Source: an uncultured Bacteroidales bacterium (lineage in GTDB: Bacteria; Bacteroidota; Bacteroidia; Bacteroidales; UBA932). Taken from it: a DNA stretch of 15,222 nucleotides. The notes beneath the pieces are model-generated. The model was not told where the DNA came from. It saw only the letters and a list, made by a program, of their open reading frames with translations, and searched no databases. Made by a program: the position numbers and the translations under genes. Positions 8,747 to 15,160 of this stretch are shown here, one piece after another (within the stretch, counting starts at the first letter, position 1; each line of letters begins with the position of its first letter). The stretch spans positions 1-15,222 of the forward strand of contig CALCEJ010000020.1 in assembly GCA_937900465.1 (NCBI GenBank). Reading direction: 5' to 3'.

Positions 8747-10035
8747 AGGTAGCTTTCACGACGCTCGGCTGCAAACTCAACTTCGCAGAGACTTCGACCT
8801 ACCGACGGGATTTCATCGCCCGTGGAGCTGACGTCGTCCCCTGGACCGAGCCTGCTGACGTTTATGTCATCAATACCTGCGCCGTCACCGAAACCGCCGA
8901 GAAAAAATCCCGGAACCTCATCCGTCGGGCCCATAAGACTTCTCCCGAGGCACGGATCGTCGTTACCGGGTGCTACGCAGAACTCCGCCGCGACGAGCTC
9001 CTCGCCCTCCCCGGCGTCGCCTTCGTCTTCGGTGCCTCCGAAAAGTCACAGCTCGTTGATACCGTCTCCATCGCAGCGGAGGAGGCAGAGGGTCCCGTCC
9101 GGTACGCTCCTTCGGAGCTATCCTTCCCAAGCAAGCTTGGGCCCCTCCCCGCCGCAGATATCCTGCCGGCATATTCGTCAGGAGACAGGACAAGGTCGTT
9201 CCTGAAGGTGCAGGACGGATGCGACAATTTCTGCGCGTACTGCACCGTGCCGTATGCGAGGGGCAGGAGCCGGAACATCCCGATTTGCGAGGCCGTACGC
9301 GAGGCGAAGATTATTGCGGAAAAGGGAGTAAAGGAGATTGTGCTCACGGGTGTGAACACCGGAGACTTCGGGAGGACGACGGGAGAGTGTTTCCTGGATC
9401 TTCTGAAGGCCCTGAACGAAGTGGAAGGGATTGAACGTTACAGGATTTCCTCCATAGAGCCAAATCTTCTGACGGAAGAGATAATAGACTGGATCGCTTC
9501 CGGAACAAAGTTCCAGAAACACTTCCACATTCCGCTCCAGACAGGATGCGATGAACTTCTGAGGAAAGTTAACCGCCACTACGATACGGCACTTTTCGCC
9601 TCCAAGATTGACTATATCCGGAGCAAGATGGAACGCCCGGGAGAGAGCAAAGTGTTCTTCGGGATAGACGTTATCGCCGGGCTCCCCGGGGAGACAGACG
9701 AAATGTTCCGGGAAACGTATCATTTTTTAAAGGAACGTATCCACCCCGCATTCCTCCACGTATTCCACTACTCCAGAAGGCCGGGAACAAGGGCCGCTGT
9801 AATGCCGGACCAGGTCAGGGACTCCGTAAAGACAGAAAGGGTCGCAGAACTTGAGAAACTTTGCGGGGAGCTCCACGAAGAATTCGCCCGGAAACACAGG
9901 GGGATGAAGGAGACTGTGCTGTGGGAAAGCGCAAGGAAAGACGGCAAGATGGGAGGATATACCGGAAACTACATAAGGGTTGAAAGGCCCTGGGACCCGG
10001 AAAGGGCAGGTAAACTGGAGGAAATCGAGATATGA
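8743..10035 (+). CDS. mtaB: tRNA (t6A37)-C2 methylthiotransferase MtaB
   Basis: MtaB is a radical-SAM enzyme that converts t6A37 in tRNA to ms2t6A. The 430-residue product has the N-terminal methylthiotransferase domain with three auxiliary-cluster cysteines: C10 (TLGCKLNFAET), C46 (NTCAVTE) and C77 (VTGCYAE). The radical-SAM triad is C160, C164 and C167 in QDGCDNFCAYC. A TRAM-like tRNA-binding end runs from about residue 370. An in-frame start at 8671 would add 24 residues. I prefer the ATG at 8743 because MKVAFTTLGCK is the family N-terminus and GGAGGGAAG lies just before it. The gene overlaps both neighbours by four bases. Its substrate t6A is made by TsaD, encoded divergently about 5 kb away. 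Confidence 0.96.
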   Translation: MKVAFTTLGCKLNFAETSTYRRDFIARGADVVPWTEPADVYVINTCAVTETAEKKSRNLIRRAHKTSPEARIVVTGCYAELRRDELLALPGVAFVFGASEKSQLVDTVSIAAEEAEGPVRYAPSELSFPSKLGPLPAADILPAYSSGDRTRSFLKVQDGCDNFCAYCTVPYARGRSRNIPICEAVREAKIIAEKGVKEIVLTGVNTGDFGRTTGECFLDLLKALNEVEGIERYRISSIEPNLLTEEIIDWIASGTKFQKHFHIPLQTGCDELLRKVNRHYDTALFASKIDYIRSKMERPGESKVFFGIDVIAGLPGETDEMFRETYHFLKERIHPAFLHVFHYSRRPGTRAAVMPDQVRDSVKTERVAELEKLCGELHEEFARKHRGMKETVLWESARKDGKMGGYTGNYIRVERPWDPERAGKLEEIEI

Positions 10036-10979
10036 AAGAACCGACGCTGACATTTTTAGGAACCGGAACATCACAGGGCATCCCGATCATAGGATGCAAA
10101 TGCCGGGTGTGCAAGAGCGCAGATTCCCGCGACAAGCGGTTCCGTGCATCGGCTCTTATCCGGTGGAACGGACTTTCGATTCTTATCGATGCCGGCCCGG
10201 ATTTCCGTTCCCAGATGCTTGAGGCAGGAGTGGACCACCTCGACGCAATCCTCCTGACCCATAACCATAAGGACCATACCGGAGGCCTTGACGACGTCCG
10301 TTCGCTGAACTACATTGACCGGAAGGCCATGGAGATATACTGCGAACCAATAGTACTCGACTCCCTCCGCCACGAATATTCATACGCGTTCGCAGAGAAA
10401 AAGTACCCCGGCGCCCCCGAGTGGCACATCCATACGATCTCGGAAAACCCGTTCAGGCTCCGGAGCAACGCCGACTGCGGCGAACTGGAATGGGTACACG
10501 ACAAAGGTTATCTCTACCGTCAGAAAGACGGAAGTCTGATACCTTCCGACGGTATCATCCGCGAGGCGGAGCCTGTGACAGATCCTGCGGGAGCAGGTAC
10601 CGTGGGCTCTGTTCCCTTTGTCGATGTAATTCCGATAAGGGGATACCACGACTCGATGCCTGTCCTTGGTTTCCGCTTTGGAGATATCGCATATATTACG
10701 GATATGAGCCGTCTCGGAGACGGAGAAATCCGGAAGCTCCAGGGACTTAAGCACCTGACTCTGAATACTGTGGGCTATCATAAGCATCATTCGCATTTTT
10801 CGCTGGATGAGGCGCTCGCGCTTGCGGATGAGATTGGTGCAAAGTATACTTGGCTGACTCACCTCAGCCACGCATTCCCTCCCTACGAAGAGTTTTCCAG
10901 GGAACTGTCCTCGCTGTGCCGCGCAAAAGGCATCCGTTCAAAAGTTCAACCCGCTTACGACTCTCTCACCATACGATGA
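10032..10979 (+). CDS. PhnP-like metallo-beta-lactamase-fold hydrolase
   Basis: A 315-residue MBL-fold protein. The metal motif is THNHKDHTGG (H77, H79, D81, H82), with later ligand candidates in YITDMSRL, YHKHHSHF and THLSHAF. Near the N-terminus GCKCRVCKS has C22, C24 and C27, corresponding to the structural-zinc cysteines of PhnP. PhnP opens cyclic phosphoribosyl phosphate in phosphonate breakdown. No other phn gene is nearby, so here the protein more likely hydrolyses some other cyclic phosphodiester or has a general role. The product is longer than E. coli PhnP (about 250 residues), with an extra stretch at about 135-190. It overlaps mtaB and polA by four bases each (ATGA). The fold call is firm; the substrate is unknown. 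Confidence 0.88.
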   Translation: MKEPTLTFLGTGTSQGIPIIGCKCRVCKSADSRDKRFRASALIRWNGLSILIDAGPDFRSQMLEAGVDHLDAILLTHNHKDHTGGLDDVRSLNYIDRKAMEIYCEPIVLDSLRHEYSYAFAEKKYPGAPEWHIHTISENPFRLRSNADCGELEWVHDKGYLYRQKDGSLIPSDGIIREAEPVTDPAGAGTVGSVPFVDVIPIRGYHDSMPVLGFRFGDIAYITDMSRLGDGEIRKLQGLKHLTLNTVGYHKHHSHFSLDEALALADEIGAKYTWLTHLSHAFPPYEEFSRELSSLCRAKGIRSKVQPAYDSLTIR

Positions 10980-13642
10980 ACAAACTCCTTCTCATTGACG
11001 GACACGCCCTCGTGTTCAAGATGTATTACGCGTTCCTTAGGAGGCCTATGATAAACTCCAAAGGAGAGGACATGTCCATCCTCTACGGGTTCACTAAGTA
11101 CCTTTTCGAAATCATCGAGAAGGAGAAACCCACCCATATGGCCGTCGCTTTCGACCCTCCGGGAGGCACTTTCCGAAATAAAATGTACCCGGAGTACAAG
11201 GCAAACCGTCCCCCAACCCCCCAGCTTGTCATTGACGCGCTGGAGCCCCTGTCTGAGATAGTCCGGGCCCTCAATATCCCTGTTCTAATGCTGCCGGGAT
11301 TCGAGGCGGACGATGTCATCGGGTCCATGGCTCTCCGCTCCGCGAGGGAAGGAATGGCCGTATATATGCTTACCCCGGACAAAGATTACGGACAGCTCAT
11401 CCGTGACAACGTTTTCCAGCTGAAGCCCGGAAAGGGAGGCGGAGAAGAGGAACTCGTGGACAAAGCCTCCATCTGCCAGAAATGGGGAATACTCGATCCC
11501 GTCCAGATAATCGATATGCTCGCCATCTGCGGCGATTCCGCTGACAACGTTCCCGGAGTCAAAGGGATTGGCGACAAGGGCGCCGGCAAGCTGATTTCAA
11601 AGTACGGCAGCCTCGAGAATATCTATGCCCATTTAGGCGAACTTCCGGAGCGCCAGAGGGCGATGTTCGAGCAGGCCAGGCCTTATATCGCACTGAGCAA
11701 GGAACTGGTCACAATCAAGACCGACATCCCGCTGGAAACCGCCAGGGATGATATGCTCCTCACGACAGATTACGATCCGTCAATACGGGAGATTTTCAAG
11801 CGCTACGAGTTCCGTTCGCTGATGAAATACATCCAGCACGTAAAGGCGGCCCCCGGACCGGAAACGCCTGAAGACGATTCAAAAAATGATACATCAGCCC
11901 CTTTCAGCGTATCTGAAGCGAGTATTAAAGACGTTGTCACTTCCGCTGTAAGTGCCGGCAAATGTGCCCTTACCGTAGAGCCGGCAGCCGACGGAATCTT
12001 CTCCCCAATCCGCCGGATAATCGTCGCGGCCCCGTCCGGCTCCGGCTTTATTGCAGCCTCCGCAGACGCAGACGGGTTCAAAGGCCTCCTGGAAAATGAG
12101 TCGGTTGCAAAATACGGGGCAGACCTTAAGCTCGCGGCAAATCTCCTGGCTAATGCCGGTGTGGAGCTGACAGGCCTTTGGAACGATATTCCGCTGATGC
12201 ATTACCTTGTTGATCCGGAAAGGAGCCACGATATCGAGATTCTTGCGATGTCGCTTCTCGGGCTGGATCTTTCCGCCCCTGAAAAAGCGGAGGCCTCGCT
12301 TTTCGATATGGAGACGGAAGACGATGGCGAGGAAGACAGTTCGCTCTCTTATACAAGGACCGCGGCGCTTCTTCCCCTTGGCGAGAAGATGTTTGCAAAC
12401 TCCCCTGACGCTGCAAGGCTATATTCGGAGATGGAAGAACCGCTCTCGAAGGTGCTTTCGAGGATGGAACGCGCGGGGGTCAAAGTGGACCCCGGCCAGC
12501 TTGAAGCCTTCGCAGATAATCTCCGGAAGGAACTTTCGGACAGGGAAGAACGGATCCGCCAGATGGCGGGGGTTCCGGATCTTAACATCTCTTCCCCAAA
12601 ACAGGTGGGCGATGTCCTCTTTGACAAAATGGGCCTTGATCCCAAGGCGAAAAAGAGCGCCAGGGGGCAGTATCCCACAGATGAGGCGACGCTTCTTGCA
12701 ATAGCGTGGAAACACCCGATCGTCGAGGAAATTCTCGAATTCCGCGCCGTAAAGAAACTGCTGTCCACCTACATCGAACCCTTCCCTTCGTATATCTCCC
12801 CCGTCACCGGACGGGTCCATACTACCTTCAACCAGGCCCTGACCGCTACCGGCCGCCTCTCCAGTTCGAACCCGAACCTTCAGAATATTCCGGTCCGGAC
12901 GGAAAGGGGGAAGGAAATCCGTAAGGCATTCATACCCGGAACTCCGGACGGACTTATCGTCTCCGCGGACTACTCCCAGATAGAGCTTCGCATTATGGCC
13001 CATCTGAGCTCTGACGAACACCTTGTCGGCGCATTCCGCGACGGGGTCGATGTCCACGCCGTGACGGCATCGAAGATATTCAAAGTTCCCCCGGAGGAGG
13101 TTACCCGTGAGGAAAGGACGATGGCAAAGACCGCGAACTTCGGGATAATGTACGGCATTTCCTCCTTCGGCCTTTCGCAGCGGCTCCACCTTGGCCGTAA
13201 AGAGGCCGCCAAACTGATTGAGGACTACTTCGCCTCATTCCCCGCAATAAAATCCTTCATCGCAGACAGCATCGAGTTCGCAAAGGAGAACGGCTACGTC
13301 GAGACAATCTTCGGCCGTCGCCGCTATCTGCCGGACATACAGGCATCCAACGCAAACATCCGCGCCCTCGCGGAAAGGAACGCCGTCAACGCCCCTATCC
13401 AGGGGACATCGGCAGACATCATCAAGGTCGCGATGATACGTGTCGACAGAAGGATGAGGGAGGAAGGACTCCGGAGCAGGATGGTCCTGCAGATTCACGA
13501 TGAACTTCTTTTCGACGCCGTTCCTTCCGAGGTTGAAAAGATCAAGTCCATCGCAGTCGAAGAAATGGAAAACGTCATTAAACTCTCCGTTCCGCTCACC
13601 GTCGAGTGCAGCGCGGGGAAAAACTGGCTGGAGGCACACTGA
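10976..13642 (+). CDS. polA: DNA polymerase I with degenerate proofreading domain
   Basis: An 888-residue protein that fills gaps and removes RNA primers. The 5'-nuclease domain (about 1-290) keeps LLIDGHALVFK, FDPPGGTFRNKMYPEYKANR, GFEADDVIG, TPDKDYGQL and the helix-hairpin-helix GDSADNVPGVKGIGDKGAG. The polymerase domain (about 500-888) keeps motif A (D665 in DYSQIELR), motif B (R714 to G723, RTMAKTANFG) and motif C (H841-D842-E843). The middle 3'-5' exonuclease domain is worn. The usual FDTET reads LTVEP (T333 for the first Asp, E335 kept), NLKYD reads DLKLA (A387), and the YxxxD position reads YTRTA (A463). Proofreading is therefore probably lost. The frame is open upstream to 10850, but the ATG at 10976 gives the family N-terminus and an ATGA overlap with the hydrolase gene. 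Confidence 0.97.
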   Translation: MNKLLLIDGHALVFKMYYAFLRRPMINSKGEDMSILYGFTKYLFEIIEKEKPTHMAVAFDPPGGTFRNKMYPEYKANRPPTPQLVIDALEPLSEIVRALNIPVLMLPGFEADDVIGSMALRSAREGMAVYMLTPDKDYGQLIRDNVFQLKPGKGGGEEELVDKASICQKWGILDPVQIIDMLAICGDSADNVPGVKGIGDKGAGKLISKYGSLENIYAHLGELPERQRAMFEQARPYIALSKELVTIKTDIPLETARDDMLLTTDYDPSIREIFKRYEFRSLMKYIQHVKAAPGPETPEDDSKNDTSAPFSVSEASIKDVVTSAVSAGKCALTVEPAADGIFSPIRRIIVAAPSGSGFIAASADADGFKGLLENESVAKYGADLKLAANLLANAGVELTGLWNDIPLMHYLVDPERSHDIEILAMSLLGLDLSAPEKAEASLFDMETEDDGEEDSSLSYTRTAALLPLGEKMFANSPDAARLYSEMEEPLSKVLSRMERAGVKVDPGQLEAFADNLRKELSDREERIRQMAGVPDLNISSPKQVGDVLFDKMGLDPKAKKSARGQYPTDEATLLAIAWKHPIVEEILEFRAVKKLLSTYIEPFPSYISPVTGRVHTTFNQALTATGRLSSSNPNLQNIPVRTERGKEIRKAFIPGTPDGLIVSADYSQIELRIMAHLSSDEHLVGAFRDGVDVHAVTASKIFKVPPEEVTREERTMAKTANFGIMYGISSFGLSQRLHLGRKEAAKLIEDYFASFPAIKSFIADSIEFAKENGYVETIFGRRRYLPDIQASNANIRALAERNAVNAPIQGTSADIIKVAMIRVDRRMREEGLRSRMVLQIHDELLFDAVPSEVEKIKSIAVEEMENVIKLSVPLTVECSAGKNWLEAH

Positions 13643-14223
13643 TGGGATATCTCGAATACGATGAAAAAGATCTTGTGAGACTCGCTCTCGAAGGCGACCA
13701 GATGGCCTACAAGGCAATCTACGAGCTGTTCGAAAAGGACATCCGCGGCCGCGTCACCGGATACTTCCAGTGGAAGGCGGACGTCGATGACGTCATAACT
13801 GAAAGCTTCCAGAAGGCATTTTTGAACCTTTCGACTTTTGATACGACGAAGCCTCTCCGCCCCTGGCTGTTCACAATAGCGACAAGGACCGCCCTCGATC
13901 ACCTCGCCGCCATCAAGCGGGAGCAGGAAAAGCGTGCCGGGATACAGACAAAGCAGGGCGAATCGCCGGACCCCTCCATGGAGATTACGGAGACCACGCC
14001 GGAGGAAGACATAATCAATGATGAAAACCACGAAAGGCTGATGGCCTATATCGAGGAACTGTCTCCCCTGTACAAGGAAGTGATGGTCAAGTATATGATA
14101 GAGGAACTGGAGTACGAGGAAATATCAAAGGAACTGGGGCTGGAGCTGAATACCGTACGAACCCGCATACGCCGCGGAAAGCAGCAGCTGTCCGCAATGA
14201 TGCTCCGCGGAGAAACCGACTAG
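13642..14223 (+). CDS. ECF-type sigma-70 family RNA polymerase sigma factor
   Basis: A 193-residue protein with the two-domain layout of ECF sigma factors. Sigma region 2 covers about residues 20-90 (YKAIYELFEKDIRGRV, DVDDVITESFQKAF, PLRPWLFTIATRTALDHL). An acidic linker of about 45 residues follows, then region 4 at about 130-190 with helix-turn-helix LEYEEISKELGLELNTVRTRIRRGK. The ATG at 13642 shares one base with the polA stop (TGATG) and is preceded by GGAGG. An in-frame ATG at 13606 would add 12 residues, but the sequence resembles a sigma N-terminus only from 13642. No anti-sigma gene or transmembrane sensor lies next to it, so its control cannot be read from the context. The regulon is unknown. 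Confidence 0.93.
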   Translation: MGYLEYDEKDLVRLALEGDQMAYKAIYELFEKDIRGRVTGYFQWKADVDDVITESFQKAFLNLSTFDTTKPLRPWLFTIATRTALDHLAAIKREQEKRAGIQTKQGESPDPSMEITETTPEEDIINDENHERLMAYIEELSPLYKEVMVKYMIEELEYEEISKELGLELNTVRTRIRRGKQQLSAMMLRGETD

Positions 14224-14227
14224 GAAT

Positions 14228-14881
14228 ATGACAGGACAGGAATTCATATCATTTATCAAAGAGAGTTTTCCGCTCAATCCGGAGCAGGAATCCCGATTCC
14301 TCGCCCTTGATGGGCTATATCGGGACTGGAATTCGAAAATCAATGTCATATCCCGAAAGGATATCGACAACCTCTATGCCCATCATATCCTCCACTCCCT
14401 TGCAATCGCCCGTTACCTCCAACTAGAAGGGATTTTCGAAGTTTTTGCCCGCTCCACTGTCCTGGACCTTGGGACCGGAGGAGGTTTCCCCGGAATTCCT
14501 CTTGCAATTCTTTTCCCTTCCGCCCGTTTCACGCTCTGTGATTCAGTCGGAAAAAAAACGGTTGTCGCCTCTGCCGTAGCGGATGCCCTCGGGCTCGGGA
14601 ATGTCACGGTCGTTAACGCCCGCGCAGAGTCGCTTCCTTCGAAATTCGGCTATGTCGTCTCCCGCGCCGTTGCTTCTCTTGACGATTTCTACCCTTGGGT
14701 TAAAGGCAAGTTCACTGAAGGTATTCTGTATCTGAAGGGCGGAGATATCGGCGAGGAGATTTCGGACCTTACGCGCCGTTGCAAGGTCTCCCCTTCCCGT
14801 ATAAGCGTATGGACCGCTACCTCCTGGCTTGGCCCTGAAGAGTGGTTCCAGGGAAAGCACGTCGTCCACGTACGCACCTAG
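14228..14881 (+). CDS. rsmG: 16S rRNA (guanine-N7)-methyltransferase RsmG
   Basis: RsmG methylates N7 of G527 in 16S rRNA. The 217-residue product has YRDWNSKINVISRKD near the N-terminus, the SAM-binding loop LGTGGGFPGIPLAI (81-94) and SRAVAS (145-150), all diagnostic of this family, and is of normal length. The ATG lies 4 bases after the sigma-factor stop and is preceded only by AGGAAT. It is the last gene of the rightward run, and no gene follows it in the remaining 341 bases. In many bacteria rsmG lies near the replication origin, but I see no convincing origin here. Confidence 0.96.
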   Translation: MTGQEFISFIKESFPLNPEQESRFLALDGLYRDWNSKINVISRKDIDNLYAHHILHSLAIARYLQLEGIFEVFARSTVLDLGTGGGFPGIPLAILFPSARFTLCDSVGKKTVVASAVADALGLGNVTVVNARAESLPSKFGYVVSRAVASLDDFYPWVKGKFTEGILYLKGGDIGEEISDLTRRCKVSPSRISVWTATSWLGPEEWFQGKHVVHVRT

Positions 14882-14960
14882 GGGCGGTATCTGGACCAAA
14901 GGAATCCAAATGTACACAATTTAGTACCATTTAGCGAAAGTTTGTCATTTCCGGATTTAG

Positions 14961-15093
14961 GTTGACTCCGATTGGAGTCTTTCCCTGAAAGATGTTGACT
15001 CTGGTTTAACTTATAACTGATGTAGGTTGACTTGATTTCTTTATCCCTATAATTTATTGTCTTCCCATGTCTTATCCCGGTCAGGGGTTGACT
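14961..15093 (+). repeat. Four spaced copies of GTTGACT
   Basis: The exact heptamer GTTGACT occurs at 14961-14967, 14994-15000, 15026-15032 and 15087-15093. Three copies are GGTTGACT and one is TGTTGACT. Start-to-start distances are 33, 32 and 61 bases, near three, three and six helical turns. The bases between copies are not otherwise alike. By base count, a given 7-mer is expected about once in 16 kb per strand, so four in 133 bases is unlikely to be chance. On the other strand the motif reads AGTCAAC. Confidence 0.8.
14964..14992 (+). repeat. Two overlapping short hairpins downstream of rsmG
   Basis: GACTCCgattGGAGTC (14964-14979) is a 6-bp stem with a 4-base loop. TCTTTCcctGAAAGA (14978-14992) is a second 6-bp stem. 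They share the bases at 14978-14979, so they are alternatives or must be trimmed to coexist. No long T run follows, so a role as intrinsic terminator for the rsmG operon is possible but weak. Confidence 0.55.
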
Positions 15094-15126
15094 GGAGGGC
15101 GTAGCCCGGAGGGAGACCCCTGACCG
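15078..15126. repeat. Perfect 11-bp inverted repeat enclosing a second hairpin
   Basis: CGGTCAGGGGT (15078-15088) and ACCCCTGACCG (15116-15126) pair perfectly. Between them GGGCgtaGCCC (15097-15107) forms a nested 4-bp hairpin flanked by direct repeats of GGAGGG (15094-15099 and 15108-15113). The last GTTGACT heptamer overlaps the inner end of the left arm. The structure is strong in both DNA and RNA. Neither side is followed by a T run, so it does not look like an intrinsic terminator. It could be the 5' end of a small RNA, a REP-like element or a mobile-element end. Confidence 0.85.
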
Positions 15127-15131
15127 ATGCG

Positions 15132-15139
15132 CAAAGGTA
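15132..15139 (-). promoter_or_regulatory. Leftward -7 element TACCTTTG
   Basis: Read on the minus strand this is TACCTTTG, a perfect TAnnTTTG match. By the spacing of this promoter type, transcription would start near 15128, two bases before the first arm of the 11-bp inverted repeat. I find no TTTG at the expected -33 distance. A promoter here would produce a leftward RNA converging on rsmG. Confidence 0.4.
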
Positions 15140-15150
15140 AAGTATTTTCA

Positions 15151-15160
15151 GGGATATCCC
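15151..15160. repeat. 10-bp palindrome GGGATATCCC
   Basis: A perfect self-complementary decamer that overlaps the first two bases (CC) of the first CCGTACACCAAT repeat. It may be an operator half or simply part of the repeat cluster. Confidence 0.5.

Larger units (their letters stand above)
14900..15128 (-). ncRNA. Candidate leftward structured small RNA (hypothesis)
   Basis: If the TACCTTTG element is used, the RNA would begin with the nested stem-loop at 15126-15078. It would continue through an AT-rich linker and carry AGTCAAC four times, the last beside the GACTCC/GGAGTC hairpin. No open reading frame of useful length lies in it. It matches no RNA family that I can recognise. The left end is a guess, since no terminator is evident. 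The layout is seen in the sequence; transcription is inferred. Confidence 0.25.

Noticed and set aside
10850..10975. Possible 42-residue N-terminal extension of PolA
   Set aside because: It overlaps the hydrolase gene in another frame; MNKLLLIDGHALVFK at 10976 is the standard PolA start and gives an ATGA overlap like the neighbouring junctions.
12419..13189. Minus-strand open frame of 256 codons inside polA
   Set aside because: It is antisense to the conserved polymerase motifs A and B and has no recognisable domain.
15027..15053. E. coli-like promoter TTGACT-N15-TATAAT
   Set aside because: The spacing of 15 is short and such promoters are not typical of Bacteroidetes; TTGACT is explained by the heptamer repeat. 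It could still be relevant if the tail is foreign DNA.
15041..15079. TTATCCCTA and TTATCCCGG as DnaA boxes, with rsmG hinting at a replication origin
   Set aside because: Each differs from TTATNCACA at two or more positions, only two copies are present, and no dnaA or dnaN is nearby.
15078..15126. Intrinsic terminator of the rsmG operon
   Set aside because: The stem is strong but neither strand has a T run after it, and it lies about 200 bases beyond the rsmG stop.
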